Positions 37,190-45,816 are shown, counted from the stretch's first letter. The stretch is DNA of 64,000 nucleotides from Olsenella sp. An285 (GCF_002159625.1 NZ_NFIZ01000006.1:62001-126000); one strand, 5' to 3'. The notes: generated by a model not told the origin, from the sequence alone. Made by a program: numbers and translations.

Positions 37190-37736
37190 TCTGGACAACG
37201 ATGCGGACATGACCAGAAAAATGTCCTGAATAGGCCGGGGCTCACCTTCTTCTTGCTGAGAAAAAATGCCGCATACGGCGAAATTGCTCAATAGAAATCA
37301 CGGGTGAGTTTCGCCGGCAACGCTCTGGGCGGGACCGCCGATTCCGAAAGAAGCCGGGAATGCATCGCGGTCCTTGCGGGAAAAGCGGGTTCCGTGACAG
37401 GCTGCGCGCACAAGGAATAACCGGCATCCGCCGGCCTTGGCTCGTCGCTATTGGGTTGTCTCTGGAGTTCGTCTTATCGGCTCTGCACCCGGCCGAGAGG
37501 GGGAAAGACGGGCCCTACTCTGACCACTCGGACTTACTCTTACCCGAACTGGCCGCTTCATGTGACGGCATGTCATGCGCCTGAGCTGCGGATTTATGCT
37601 GTGGGCAGGAGGGTTGCTACTGGGCTGCTCGGACCTACTCGGACTTACTCGAACCCGCTCTGTCCGAGCGAGGATTACGGATTTCAGCGGATGGTCGCAG
37701 TCACCAGTGGGCTTTCAAGAGTCGATCTAAAAAACT
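37190..37736. other. Gene-poor accessory stretch
   Basis: No convincing gene. It contains leader repeat B copy 2 near 37255-37300, here without an ATPase behind it. It also holds two blocks with related ctcggacttactc sequences (about 37524-37545 and 37636-37665). A 95-residue frame across these blocks has no recognisable features and is not called. Confidence 0.5.
37255..37300. repeat. Leader repeat B, copy 2 (solo)
   Basis: Shares atgccgcatacggc and the right arm gctcaatagaaatc with copies 1 and 3. The left outer arm has diverged. No ATPase sequence follows. Confidence 0.7.
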
Positions 37737-37765
37737 AGAGCGGTTCCGCCAGGCGGCCCCGCTCT
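37737..37765 (-). terminator. Probable minus-strand terminator of the Abi gene
   Basis: Nested hairpin: agagcgg with ccgctct outside, ccgcc with ggcgg inside. On the minus strand it is followed by ctagtttttt, a proper T-run. It lies about 110 bases past the second in-frame stop of the Abi gene. Confidence 0.6.
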
Positions 37766-37950
37766 TACAAAACCTTGATGGGTTTTTACATCTGTCGTTA
37801 TTCTGCCTGATTCGGAACTTAGGCGTCAACAAGCCCTCCCCGGAGGAAGTCGAAAGGCGACGATGGCGTTGACTATGGCCGTGAGAGGCGGCCGGCCGCT
37901 CTGTCCATGACCTCGCTGAGCATCGCCAGGCCGTTCTTCAGCTCGCCCTG

Positions 37951-39018
37951 CTAGGAGAAGTAGCCCCTGTGCGCCATGAATCGCCTGCGCAGGGCTTGGA
38001 GCCTCTCTGCGGCGTCCCCTCTCGCGTCCTCGCTCTTGACCAGGTGCATGTAGCAGAGGGCGAGGGCGGTGAAGTCGTGGACGATGGGCGCCCTCTTGGT
38101 GAGCGACACGAGCTCGCGGTCGATTCCCAGCTCCTCGACCGCCATCCTCGAGATGGAGCCGACGGGCTTCCTCAGCTTCGAGCCGAGCGTGCTGAGCATG
38201 TTCCCGTTGTGGGCCGCCGCGTTCCTCAGTGCCTTCGTCGGGAAGAGTAGGCCCTTCACAGCCTCCTCGTCCTTCATCGCTCGCCGCTCGAAGACGTAGT
38301 ACTTGTAGAGCGAGATGACGCCCCCGAAGGACGCGAGCTCGAGGTAGCTCCAGACCGCCATGTGCCCGGGGTCCCCGTACTTCTCGACGAGCCCACGGGT
38401 GTAGGAGGACCCGCCCAGCCCGGCAAGGCTCCTCTCGGTATGGTCGGGGTCTATCCCGCCGAGCGAGTCCGACGATAGGTGCAGCAGGCCCGCGAGGGCG
38501 TAGATGACGGTCCTGACGTCCGAGGAAGTCAGGTCTTCGGATAGGGCTCTGACTACAGGGGCCTTCGACCGGGCGGAGTCAAGGTCGGCCCTCTTCTCGA
38601 GTACCTTTATCTTCCTTTCGTGCTCGGATTCGAAGAAGGAGGCCATGAGTTCGTAGGGGTCGTCCCCCGCGTCCATGATCATCCTATTGAGCTCGACCTT
38701 CATGTAGTGCTCGATGTCGAGGGTGAGCGAGAGGACTGACTCGCGGAGGTGGTGGTCGAGCTTCGTGAGCTCGGCGAGGTAGGCGAAGTCGAGGTTGATG
38801 TAGGAGCCGAAGTGCTCCGAGCCGGGGTTGGTGTAGCGGGAGAAGCACTTCGCGAACACCTTCACCTTGAAGAAGAAGTTGCTCTCCCGCAGGAATCGCT
38901 CGGCCTCCCGCTCGTCCGTCAGCTCGAAGCGGACCCCTCGGTCCTTGAGGTGGCGGACCTGCTGGGCGGCGTCGATGAGCGGCCGTTCCCTCGTTGTCGC
39001 GGTGCCGGGATCTCCCAT
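37951..39018 (-). CDS. Abi_2/AbiD-F family abortive-infection-like protein (HEPN)
   Basis: 355-aa helical protein of the AbiD/AbiF (Abi_2) family. It carries a HEPN-type RNase motif R265-x4-H270 (LRNAAAHN) and an N-terminal segment typical of the family (LKDRGVRFE, FRYTNPGS-like). ATG at 39018 after ttttggag. After the TAG stop at 37951-37953 the same frame continues for 25 codon-like codons to a second TAG at 37873, so the gene may have acquired a premature amber stop. Located beside Gabija and an HNH gene. Confidence 0.78.
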   Translation of the reverse strand: MGDPGTATTRERPLIDAAQQVRHLKDRGVRFELTDEREAERFLRESNFFFKVKVFAKCFSRYTNPGSEHFGSYINLDFAYLAELTKLDHHLRESVLSLTLDIEHYMKVELNRMIMDAGDDPYELMASFFESEHERKIKVLEKRADLDSARSKAPVVRALSEDLTSSDVRTVIYALAGLLHLSSDSLGGIDPDHTERSLAGLGGSSYTRGLVEKYGDPGHMAVWSYLELASFGGVISLYKYYVFERRAMKDEEAVKGLLFPTKALRNAAAHNGNMLSTLGSKLRKPVGSISRMAVEELGIDRELVSLTKRAPIVHDFTALALCYMHLVKSEDARGDAAERLQALRRRFMAHRGYFS

Positions 39019-39636
39019 ATCGGCTCCAAAAGGTAAGAAAAATGCGGCTGAAGGTACAGGTACCCGCAGCCGCTAAAAGCCCTAGGGCTTTTCACAATGA
39101 CTGAAGTATACCCGATTGAGGCGAACGGGGGAAGCGCTCGGGAAGTGCGGGCCATCCATCAGAGGAGTTCCATACCCTCGACATAGAGGGGTCTGCGCGC
39201 ACGACGATCGCGCTGGCGCCGACGGGGCGGGGGTAGGCTCGCCTCTCACCTCCGCGACATCCCGAAGATGAGGGCGTCCTCGCGCTCGACGTCCGAGGGC
39301 TCCGCCTCGCCGCGCATGGCGGAGAACTCCCGCGCGAGGAAGTCGACCGTCCAGGCGAGCTCCTCGTCGACCTCGTTGGCGGAACGGATGCGCCTGAGCT
39401 CGCGGTACACGCGCCCTCTGCTGACTGCTCATTTATGTCCGCGCGAACGCCTATGTTGTGTGCGATGGAACTATCTCTACGTGACGGCAGGACAAAGAAG
39501 GGGTGGTGCCGCCGTGAACGACGCGGACCGCGTTTTTGCCCGGATATCGAGGCGCACAAGCTTGGCCCGGCGCGCTATCTCGCTGGGATGATTGCTCGAA
39601 ATTGAGGAAAGGTCAAATAACCAAGAAGGGGGCCAC
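39019..39636. other. Intergenic region with coding relics
   Basis: Between the divergent Abi and 459-aa protein genes. It holds a perfect palindrome (agccctagggct with flanking a/t runs, about 39077-39094), a minus-strand coding remnant (39246-39428), and near 39520-39597 a short + strand stretch reading EAHKLGPARYLAGMIARN before a stop. It looks like debris from lost genes. Confidence 0.45.
39246..39428 (-). pseudogene. Short coding remnant
   Basis: One minus-strand frame bounded by stops reads RVYRELRRIRSANEVDEELA, then WTVDFLAREFSAMRGEAE and ends DALIFGMSRR. Its amphipathic, acidic/basic composition looks like real protein. There is no good start (a GTG at 39410 at best) and I do not recognise the family. 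Either a tiny gene or the 3' end of a lost one. Confidence 0.35.
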
Positions 39637-41016
39637 ATGGAGTGGAAGCTCGTTGCACCGGATATCGACAGGCTTCTCGGATGCTTTAACGGGGGATACA
39701 AAAATCCCGCCGCCCAGACGCGCAAGGTGCTCGGCGCGCTCGACCACCTCATCGAGGAGCTGGCTGATCTCGCGCCGCTCGCGACCAGCAACGAGGCGAA
39801 GTCCATTTGGCTCAAGGTTCCGCGTGGGAGCTTGGACGATTTCGACAGCTACGAGGACCCACTGGGCGAGGGGGAGGTGGGCTCACGCGAGGAATTCATT
39901 GCGCTGTGGGAGAGCGAATATCCGGATTCCTATAAGTGGTACGAGCTCGTCATCATGAAGAGCGAGCGCTGCCGGGCGGTATCGGTCGGCAGGGTGTCCG
40001 TTGTCTGCGCCGATCTCGGCCGGGAGCCCGCTGAGGGCGACTGGCATGAGGAGCATCTGCTTGCGCTTCTCGAGATGCTTGTACGAGCTGCGAGCGAAAG
40101 CATGGATGCCTTGAGGAGTGGTACGTATAACGAGACCGTTGCCAACGAGCTCCCGTACTTCCATCGCATCGGCGTTGTTTCGCGAGGCGACGTCTGGGCA
40201 TGCGAGCCGGAATCCAGGGCGGCCCACTTCGACGGGATGGATAGCGATACGTTCGAAGCGTTCTGCTCATATGCGTCATCGGATGCTGAGGATGCGAGCA
40301 AGATCAATCGCCTGCCCTCCATGACGGGCAACGATTTCTTGGCCGCATGCGCGCTTGGCTACGAGGCGTGCGGATATAACTTGTGTGGAAAAGGCGGTAA
40401 ACGCCTACCGCTTGACGATCTGTATCTGTGCTATGCAGACGGACGCGACGAAGGGCTTACCGGTAAGGGGATGGGCCTCCATTCCGGACCGGGCGTTGAC
40501 CTTTCGAGTTCTGATGCATGGGAAGAATGGTATTTCAATCGGAACCGAATCGGCGGGCACCCGTGGGAGGTATGCCGTGGCGGGAATTCTACCCACGTGA
40601 GCCTGTTCGTCTGTCACGACGGGCCGGAGACGGAATTCCGGCATCGCCTCGGAGAGCTCAGCGACGCCGAGTTCCAAGAATCGAAGAAACTCTGGGGGTA
40701 CTACTACGCCGTCGCGGGCAAAGCGTGGAGCAGATCGGTTGAGGCGGTGGGCTTCTATGTTGCCCTCAAGTGTGCTGGGCTGCCCGCAGTTCTTTGCGAT
40801 GCTCGTGCGGTTCTTGCGCGGTTCAAGGGAGAGGACCTTATCGGCGTGGTTCCCCACGACGTCATCCCCGCGTACTGCGAGAGTATGTTTCCCAAGCGCC
40901 TGGGGACAATTCTCGACTTCATGCACGTATACGATGAGGATATGGCGAACTTTGGCGATAAGATCGAGTGGCTGCCAGAGCCCGCGGCACGGTTGGCGAG
41001 TCGGGCTATGGAATAA
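39637..41016 (+). CDS. Unrecognised 459-aa protein
   Basis: I do not recognise this protein. It is acidic, soluble by appearance (no signal peptide or membrane helix) and rich in Trp, Tyr and Cys. Notable stretches are GGHPWEVCRGGNSTHVSLFV, the repeated YYYAV/GFYVALK aromatic region and GVVPHDVIPAYCESMFP near the C-terminus. ATG at 39637 after agaaggggg is preferred to an upstream in-frame start at 39592. Its place in an accessory island with defence genes is suggestive, but no function is assigned. Confidence 0.75.
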   Translation: MEWKLVAPDIDRLLGCFNGGYKNPAAQTRKVLGALDHLIEELADLAPLATSNEAKSIWLKVPRGSLDDFDSYEDPLGEGEVGSREEFIALWESEYPDSYKWYELVIMKSERCRAVSVGRVSVVCADLGREPAEGDWHEEHLLALLEMLVRAASESMDALRSGTYNETVANELPYFHRIGVVSRGDVWACEPESRAAHFDGMDSDTFEAFCSYASSDAEDASKINRLPSMTGNDFLAACALGYEACGYNLCGKGGKRLPLDDLYLCYADGRDEGLTGKGMGLHSGPGVDLSSSDAWEEWYFNRNRIGGHPWEVCRGGNSTHVSLFVCHDGPETEFRHRLGELSDAEFQESKKLWGYYYAVAGKAWSRSVEAVGFYVALKCAGLPAVLCDARAVLARFKGEDLIGVVPHDVIPAYCESMFPKRLGTILDFMHVYDEDMANFGDKIEWLPEPAARLASRAME

Positions 41017-41039
41017 GTCGTTATGATTAGAAAAACTAA

Positions 41040-41084
41040 TTGAAAAAAATGCCGCATACGGCAAAAATGCTCAATAGAAATCGC
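41040..41084. repeat. Leader repeat B, copy 3
   Basis: Shares the inner palindrome tgccgcatacggca and the right arm gctcaatagaaatc with copies at 29242 and 37255. It is followed at once by a decayed ATPase gene, as at copy 1. Confidence 0.72.
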
Positions 41085-41107
41085 TCGGGAACCAAGGTGA
41101 CGTACAA

Positions 41108-41551
41108 AGGGAAATCAGGCGGGACCGATACCTCAACGGGCCCATCGGCCGCATGCACAATGGCATGGTTAAGATGGTCTCAGGCATCTGGCGCTGCGGG
41201 AAGACATGCCCGCCTTTCAGCCTCTTTGGCGACTACCTGCGCTCGGAGGGCGTCGACGACGACCACATCATTGAGGCCGCGCTTGATGTCGAGGAGAACG
41301 CAGCTCTCCGCGGAGAGTACGGCGTGGTTACGGCGAGCGTGTTCGACTTCCTGCTCGACAAGGACTGCCTCTCTGGGATAGAGGAAGCGAGCGGTGGCGT
41401 TGGGTTCGTTTTGAGTTCAACGCAGGCATCCATAATCTGGGTCACTCCGACGATGGGGGCGACCGCATGGCGCGCGGCTGAGAGTGCACGAGAGTGGACA
41501 ACTCGCTCGTCTGTCGATAGCAACGAGATAAGTATTGTACTCACTATATAA
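41108..41551 (+). pseudogene. Truncated DUF4143 ATPase relic
   Basis: The frame reads EIRRDRYLNGPIGRMHNGMV, then a degenerate Walker A in SGIWRCGKTCPPF and LFGDYLRSEGVDDDHIIEAAL, the family's N-terminal third. After about residue 75 homology stops and the frame runs into unrelated sequence. The Walker B, linker and DUF4143 parts are absent. Coupled to leader repeat B copy 3. Confidence 0.7.
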
Positions 41552-41601
41552 AATGAAGAAGGAGCCATAACAATCTCGTCGTTCGAGAAGGGAACGGACC
41601 G

Positions 41602-42030
41602 ATGGAGAGAATGGGCGAGGACGCCGAAAAGATTATGGCGGAGCGATTTGGAAAAGACTCCATCATCGCGTTGGCAACAGTGGAGGATGGGGTGCCTTAC
41701 GTGCGCTGGGTAAACGCCTATTACGAAGACGGCGCGTTTTACATCATCACGCATGCGCTCTCAAATAAGGTGAGGCAGGCGGAGCGTAGCCCTGTCGTCG
41801 GAATAGCCGGCGAGTGGTTTACGGCGCATGGAAGAGGCGTCAATCTGGGCTATTTCGGGAAGGAGGGCAATCGTCGAATTGCCGAGAGGCTGCGGAGAGC
41901 GTTTTCCGAGTGGATCGACAACGGCCACAATGACTTTGATGATGAGAACACGATAATCCTATGCGTGGAGCTGACGGATGGTGTGCTGTTATCGCATGGA
42001 ACGAGGTATGAGTTCCAGCTCTCGGCATGA
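41602..42030 (+). CDS. Pyridoxamine 5'-phosphate oxidase-like flavoprotein
   Basis: 142-aa split-barrel protein of the PNPOx-like group (FMN- or F420-type). The order of elements (IIALATVEDGVPYVRWVNAYYEDGAFYIITHALSNKVRQ) is typical. It lacks enough length for a true PdxH. ATG at 41602 after gaaggga. The upstream region has ttgtac and tatataaaat, a plausible promoter around 41530-41555. Substrate unknown. Confidence 0.78.
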   Translation: MERMGEDAEKIMAERFGKDSIIALATVEDGVPYVRWVNAYYEDGAFYIITHALSNKVRQAERSPVVGIAGEWFTAHGRGVNLGYFGKEGNRRIAERLRRAFSEWIDNGHNDFDDENTIILCVELTDGVLLSHGTRYEFQLSA

Positions 42031-42035
42031 TGGCA

Positions 42036-42155
42036 TTGTCGAGTGGGAGTTAATTTTCAGGAAGCTATGGGGGTATAAACCGCCATTTTTGACAAAAATG
42101 CCCCGATAAACGCGATATTTGCTTTGCCGGTCCCAGTCGAGAGGCTGGGGCCGGC
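42036..42155 (+). repeat. Leader repeat C, copy 2
   Basis: Homologous to 32223-32339. First hairpin ggggtat (42070-42076) with atgcccc (42098-42104). Second hairpin gccggtcccag (126-136) with ctggggccggc (145-155), loop tcgagagg, ending at an ATG. The stems differ from copy 1 in sequence but keep pairing. Confidence 0.75.
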
Positions 42156-42310
42156 ATGCGTTTGTTTGGGCGGCGGGACTAGCTTGAGCGGGTTTGCTCC
42201 CTCGGCCACTATGGCGTCGCGATCGATGCGTCCGCCGGTATTTGCCGGTGCGGCACGTCGTGCCTCATGCAGGCAATCATGGGGCTCGATGCTGGGGGCG
42301 CCGCGGGGCG
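42156..42310 (+). pseudogene. N-terminal relic of a DUF4143 ATPase
   Basis: From ATG 42156 the frame reads MRLFGRRD, a stop, LERV, then VAIDASAGICRCGTSCLMQAIM. This aligns with MRLFEREDYLGKI and VLTGVRRCGKSCLMQTIA of the intact gene at 32340. The Walker A lysine is replaced (GKS to GTS). Homology ends near 42310. Clearly a decayed sister copy with the leader still recognisable. Confidence 0.75.
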
Positions 42311-42435
42311 AGGCGCTTCCTCGGGCGCTCCTTCGGCCCCGTTCCTGCGGCAGAAGGCAGAGCTGGGCAGATGATAAAATGGATTCGTCTGATCGCCGCC
42401 GGCAAGCGTCAACGCCTCGAGTTTGGAGGGCGCGC

Positions 42436-42915
42436 ATGGACCACGATTTCTACGAGTGGGCGTCCGATGCCCCGCTCCGTGCGCCCGACGGCTTTTCGGA
42501 GGCTGCGACTGCGGCAGGGGTTGCTGCCTCGGTCGCGGAGCGAAACGAGATACTGGCCTATGCGCTTCAGACCTTCGGACGTGGCCACGCCCAGCTGCTC
42601 GGACGCATTCTCTCTGGTTATGAAAAGGCGAAGAGGCTGCAGATTCGCGGAATGATCGCCTATGCGGTGGTTGCCGCGCTGGCCCTAGCTGTTGTTCTGG
42701 CGCTTCCGCTTTCCATGGATGCGGAGCTTAGGGTTATCGTTTGGCTCTCGTTTGCCGGGCTGCTCTTCATTCCGTTCATTCCCCTGTGGATTCTGCTCTG
42801 CAACCATGTTCTCGCACCTGACTGGGATACCTATGCGACGTGGTATCGCCGCCGTGATCGCAAGGGGCTTGGCTTCGAGGATCTCTATCGCGCCATGGGC
42901 ATGACGCGTTCGTAG
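42436..42915 (+). CDS. Small two-helix membrane protein
   Basis: 159 aa. The N-terminal ~75 residues are soluble and Ala/Glu-rich. Two membrane helices follow (about 77-95 and 103-123), then a basic tail. No family recognised. ATG at 42436 after ggaggg. The upstream frame is continuous to 42124 but that part is ATPase relic, so it is excluded. Confidence 0.65.
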   Translation: MDHDFYEWASDAPLRAPDGFSEAATAAGVAASVAERNEILAYALQTFGRGHAQLLGRILSGYEKAKRLQIRGMIAYAVVAALALAVVLALPLSMDAELRVIVWLSFAGLLFIPFIPLWILLCNHVLAPDWDTYATWYRRRDRKGLGFEDLYRAMGMTRS

Positions 42916-43009
42916 TGAGAGCGATAAAAAGGAAGCCGTGCTTGCGGTCTCGTGCCACGTAGACGAGGGCGCGTGGGGTCCATTTTCCGCTTGCGAGGCA
43001 GGGGTGGAG

Positions 43010-43082
43010 TTCCGCCTGTTTTTCTCCAAAAATGGCTAAACAACGGCCTTGTTTTCGCCAATTGATGCGAAAACAAGGCCGT
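43010..43082. repeat. Leader repeat A, copy 2 (solo)
   Basis: Same order as copy 1 at 27700: ttccgcctgtttttctcc tract, then a 16-bp perfect inverted repeat (43043-43058 with 43067-43082, 8-nt loop). No ATPase gene follows. Confidence 0.75.
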
Positions 43083-43090
43083 GTCTGGGA

Positions 43091-43121
43091 GCGTGCAAAA
43101 GTGCCTGTCCCCTTTGCACGC
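43091..43121. repeat. 13-nt-core palindromic element at the oleate hydratase stop
   Basis: Arms gcgtgcaaa (43091-43099) and tttgcacgc (43113-43121) surround the 13-nt core agtgcctgtcccc. The right arm touches the stop codon of the minus-strand gene beginning its end at 43121. Confidence 0.78.
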
Positions 43122-45016
43122 TAGATTGCCTTGAACTCCCTGAGGATCTTTTCGATGTCCGTCCCCTTGATCTTCTTGAGCGCCTCCTTGAGCGCAAAGC
43201 GCTCGACCAGCCCGAGCTTCATGTCGGTGATCGGCTTGCCGTCACGCAGCTTCACGCTTGCCATGAGCAGGTCGCGCACGTCAAAGACGCTGCCCCACAC
43301 CTCGGGCACGCCGCGGTCAACGTCGCAGAGCGTGTAGACAGCCTCCATGCCCGTGCGCATGGAGTACTCCGTGGTGAAGATGGTGTCGCGCGGCGTCTCG
43401 GCAAACTGGCCGATGAAGGCAAAGTTGACCGCGCCGTCGGGCACCACGTCGGGGCGGTCGCCCGCCGCCCGCGGCATGAAGAACGCCGTGATGTAAGGCA
43501 TCATGACGGGTACCGTGTTGGCGTGGTTCGCGGCGAGCTCGGCGATGCGGTCCTCGGGAACGCCCATATGGTAGAGCCACTCCTGGCAGATCTCCTCGCC
43601 GGTGCAGTCGCGCATGGGCTTTTTCACGTAGTTGCCGGGCTCGTCAGGGAAGAGGCCGTACACCCAGACGCAGAGCTCGTTCTTGGGCTGGTCGCGGAAC
43701 TGCTGCTGGCGGTTGAGCGTCCAGCTCATGAGCCAGTTGGAGTCGGTGCAGGTCACGATGCCGCCGGTGACCACGTGGCCGGTGAAGGGGTCGCGCTTGC
43801 AGATTGCCTGGATGTAGGGTGGTATCTCCCCGTCGAAGGTCGTGACCGTGGCGCTCATCCACTTGGTCTTCTCGGGGTCGCCGCAGAAGGTGTCGGGATG
43901 GCCGAAGCTGGGGTCCTGCGCGGCGATGCGGCGCCACATGTCCCAGCCCCCGCCGGGGGCGAGTTCGGGCCTCCATGCGGCGGGCCTGTCCTGCGCCCCC
44001 ATGGTGGAGTTCTCGACGCAGCCGCCGTTGGTGATGAAGACGAGGTCGTCCTCGGTGAGGTCGATGACCGTGGTCGCGCCGGCCTCGGCTCCGTCTCCTG
44101 CCGCCGTCCGGCTCAGCACGATGCGCGTCGCGACCTTCTTCGCGGGAGAGCTGTGGGGGTTGCGCGGAAGGGCCGCCTGCTGGATGCGCTGGATGGTGTC
44201 CTGGCCGGTGCCGGTGCGCGGACGCACCGGGCCCGCGCCGCCTCCGATGGAGAACCTGATGTCCTCGACCTTCGTGTTGAAGTGGAACTGAACGCCCGCG
44301 GCCTTGAGGTACTCGACGAGGGGCAAAATCATCGACTCGTACTGGTTGTACCTGGTGAAGCGCAGGGCCGAGAAGTCCGGCAGCCCGGCGATGTGGTGGA
44401 TGTAGCGCTTGATGTAGAGCTTCATCTCGAGCGCGGAGTGCCAGTTCTCGAACGCGAACATGGTGCGCCAGTACATCCAGAAGTTGGAGGAGAGCACCTC
44501 GTCGTCAAAGAAGTCGGTGATGGGACGGTCATAGAGCTTCTCGTCGGGCGTGAAGAAGAGCTCCATGATCTCCATGGCCGCCTTGTCCGAGAGGCCGAAC
44601 TTCCCGGCGCACCCTGCGTCCTGCCCGCGGTTCTTCGTCGCACGGCAGAGCGAGTAGTTGGGGTCCTCCTTGTTGAGCCAGTAGTACTCGTCCAGGACGG
44701 AGACCCCAGGCGTCTCGATGGAGGGGATGGAGCGGAACAGGTCCCACATCACCTCGAAGTGGTTGTCCATCTCGCGGCCGCCGCGCATGACGTAGCCAAG
44801 GCCGGGGATCTCGAGGCCGTCGCACGCGCCGCCGGGTACGTCGTCCTTCTCGAAGATGTGAATGTTCTTGCCTGGCATCTGGGCGTCGCGTACGAGATAG
44901 CACGCGGCGGAGAGCGCCGCCAGGCCCGTGCCCACGATGTAGGCGCTCTTGTGCTCGATGCCCGCGGGCTTCCTCGGGCGAGCGAACGCTTCGTAGTTGC
45001 CGCTTGAGTAGTACAT
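43121..45016 (-). CDS. ohyA: Oleate hydratase (MCRA family)
   Basis: 631-aa FAD-dependent fatty-acid hydratase that adds water to the cis-9 double bond of oleate or linoleate, giving 10-hydroxy acids; widespread in gut bacteria as a detoxification step. The N-terminal dinucleotide fold is AYIVGTGLAALSAACYL, followed by the family's FEKDDVPGGACDG and YVMRGGREM motifs. ATG at 45016 after ggaaaggtg is preferred to the upstream frame start at 45097. The TetR-type gene just upstream on the same strand is a likely regulator. Confidence 0.93.
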   Translation of the reverse strand: MYYSSGNYEAFARPRKPAGIEHKSAYIVGTGLAALSAACYLVRDAQMPGKNIHIFEKDDVPGGACDGLEIPGLGYVMRGGREMDNHFEVMWDLFRSIPSIETPGVSVLDEYYWLNKEDPNYSLCRATKNRGQDAGCAGKFGLSDKAAMEIMELFFTPDEKLYDRPITDFFDDEVLSSNFWMYWRTMFAFENWHSALEMKLYIKRYIHHIAGLPDFSALRFTRYNQYESMILPLVEYLKAAGVQFHFNTKVEDIRFSIGGGAGPVRPRTGTGQDTIQRIQQAALPRNPHSSPAKKVATRIVLSRTAAGDGAEAGATTVIDLTEDDLVFITNGGCVENSTMGAQDRPAAWRPELAPGGGWDMWRRIAAQDPSFGHPDTFCGDPEKTKWMSATVTTFDGEIPPYIQAICKRDPFTGHVVTGGIVTCTDSNWLMSWTLNRQQQFRDQPKNELCVWVYGLFPDEPGNYVKKPMRDCTGEEICQEWLYHMGVPEDRIAELAANHANTVPVMMPYITAFFMPRAAGDRPDVVPDGAVNFAFIGQFAETPRDTIFTTEYSMRTGMEAVYTLCDVDRGVPEVWGSVFDVRDLLMASVKLRDGKPITDMKLGLVERFALKEALKKIKGTDIEKILREFKAI

Positions 45017-45201
45017 GGCCGCACCTTTCCTACGTGCGCACCGGGCGTGTCCGATGCGTCTGGTTCCATGGTGGGGCCTCGGAGGGGGGCATACCATGAG
45101 CAGGGCGGCGCTTCTGTAAGGATTCTTATCAATGTGACCGGATTGTACAGACGGGCGAGAAGAACGGGCGAGAGGGACGGGCGATGCCCGCGCCGCGTCC
45201 C

Positions 45202-45816
45202 CTACGACGCGGCGGGCCCCTCCGGCACGCTGCCCTCGCTCCCGGCGACGTAGCCGCCGGGAACCTCGAGCCGGTCGAGCGCGGTCTCGATGGCGCCATC
45301 CGAGATGGTGGCGACCCTCTGCACCAGCTGCTGCGGGTCGTCGCGCATGTCTCGGGCGATCCAGTCCAGGACCGTCCCGATGAGGGCGTGCGCGAAGAAG
45401 CGTGCGATGAAGTCCCTGTCCTGGTCGTGCACGTGCCTGCGCGCCGCGTGCTCGTCAACCACGTCCTTCACCAGGTCGCTTACCACGGGGACGAGAAACC
45501 GCTCCACCTGCTCGCGGCTCATGTCGTGGTAGATGCTCGTGATGAAGGGCTTGTTCTCGCGCAGGGAGAGAAACGTATCGAGGAGGCCGGTCTGCCAGGT
45601 GCCGGCGGTCTTGTTGCCGGCTATGGCCCGTGCGGCGTCCTCCTCGCACGACCACTCGACCAGGTCGTAGATGTCCTGGAAGTGATAGTAGAACGTCATG
45701 CGGCTGATGCCGCAGTCGTCGGTGATGTCTGCGATGGTGATCTTGCCCAGGGGCTTTACGAGCAGGAGGCGCTTGAGCGACTCCTCGAGCGCGCGCTTGG
45801 TGAGCTGGCTTGACAT
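45202..45816 (-). CDS. TetR-family regulator next to oleate hydratase
   Basis: 204 aa. The N-terminal helix-turn-helix is KITIADITDDCGISRMTFYYHF, the variant found in DhaS/TetR_C_8-type regulators. The C-terminal part is a helical ligand-binding/dimer domain. ATG at 45816. It lies 185 bases upstream of the oleate hydratase on the same strand; fatty-acid-responsive control is inferred from position only. Confidence 0.85.
   Translation of the reverse strand: MSSQLTKRALEESLKRLLLVKPLGKITIADITDDCGISRMTFYYHFQDIYDLVEWSCEEDAARAIAGNKTAGTWQTGLLDTFLSLRENKPFITSIYHDMSREQVERFLVPVVSDLVKDVVDEHAARRHVHDQDRDFIARFFAHALIGTVLDWIARDMRDDPQQLVQRVATISDGAIETALDRLEVPGGYVAGSEGSVPEGPAAS

Noticed and set aside
37451-37738. 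95-codon frame with two related Thr/Tyr/Ser-rich segments
   Set aside because: No ribosome site, no recognisable family, and it arises from two nucleotide repeats; treated as non-coding.
43049-45007. 652-codon plus-strand frame opposite oleate hydratase
   Set aside because: Low-complexity mirror of a well-supported FAD enzyme; no domain or ribosome site.
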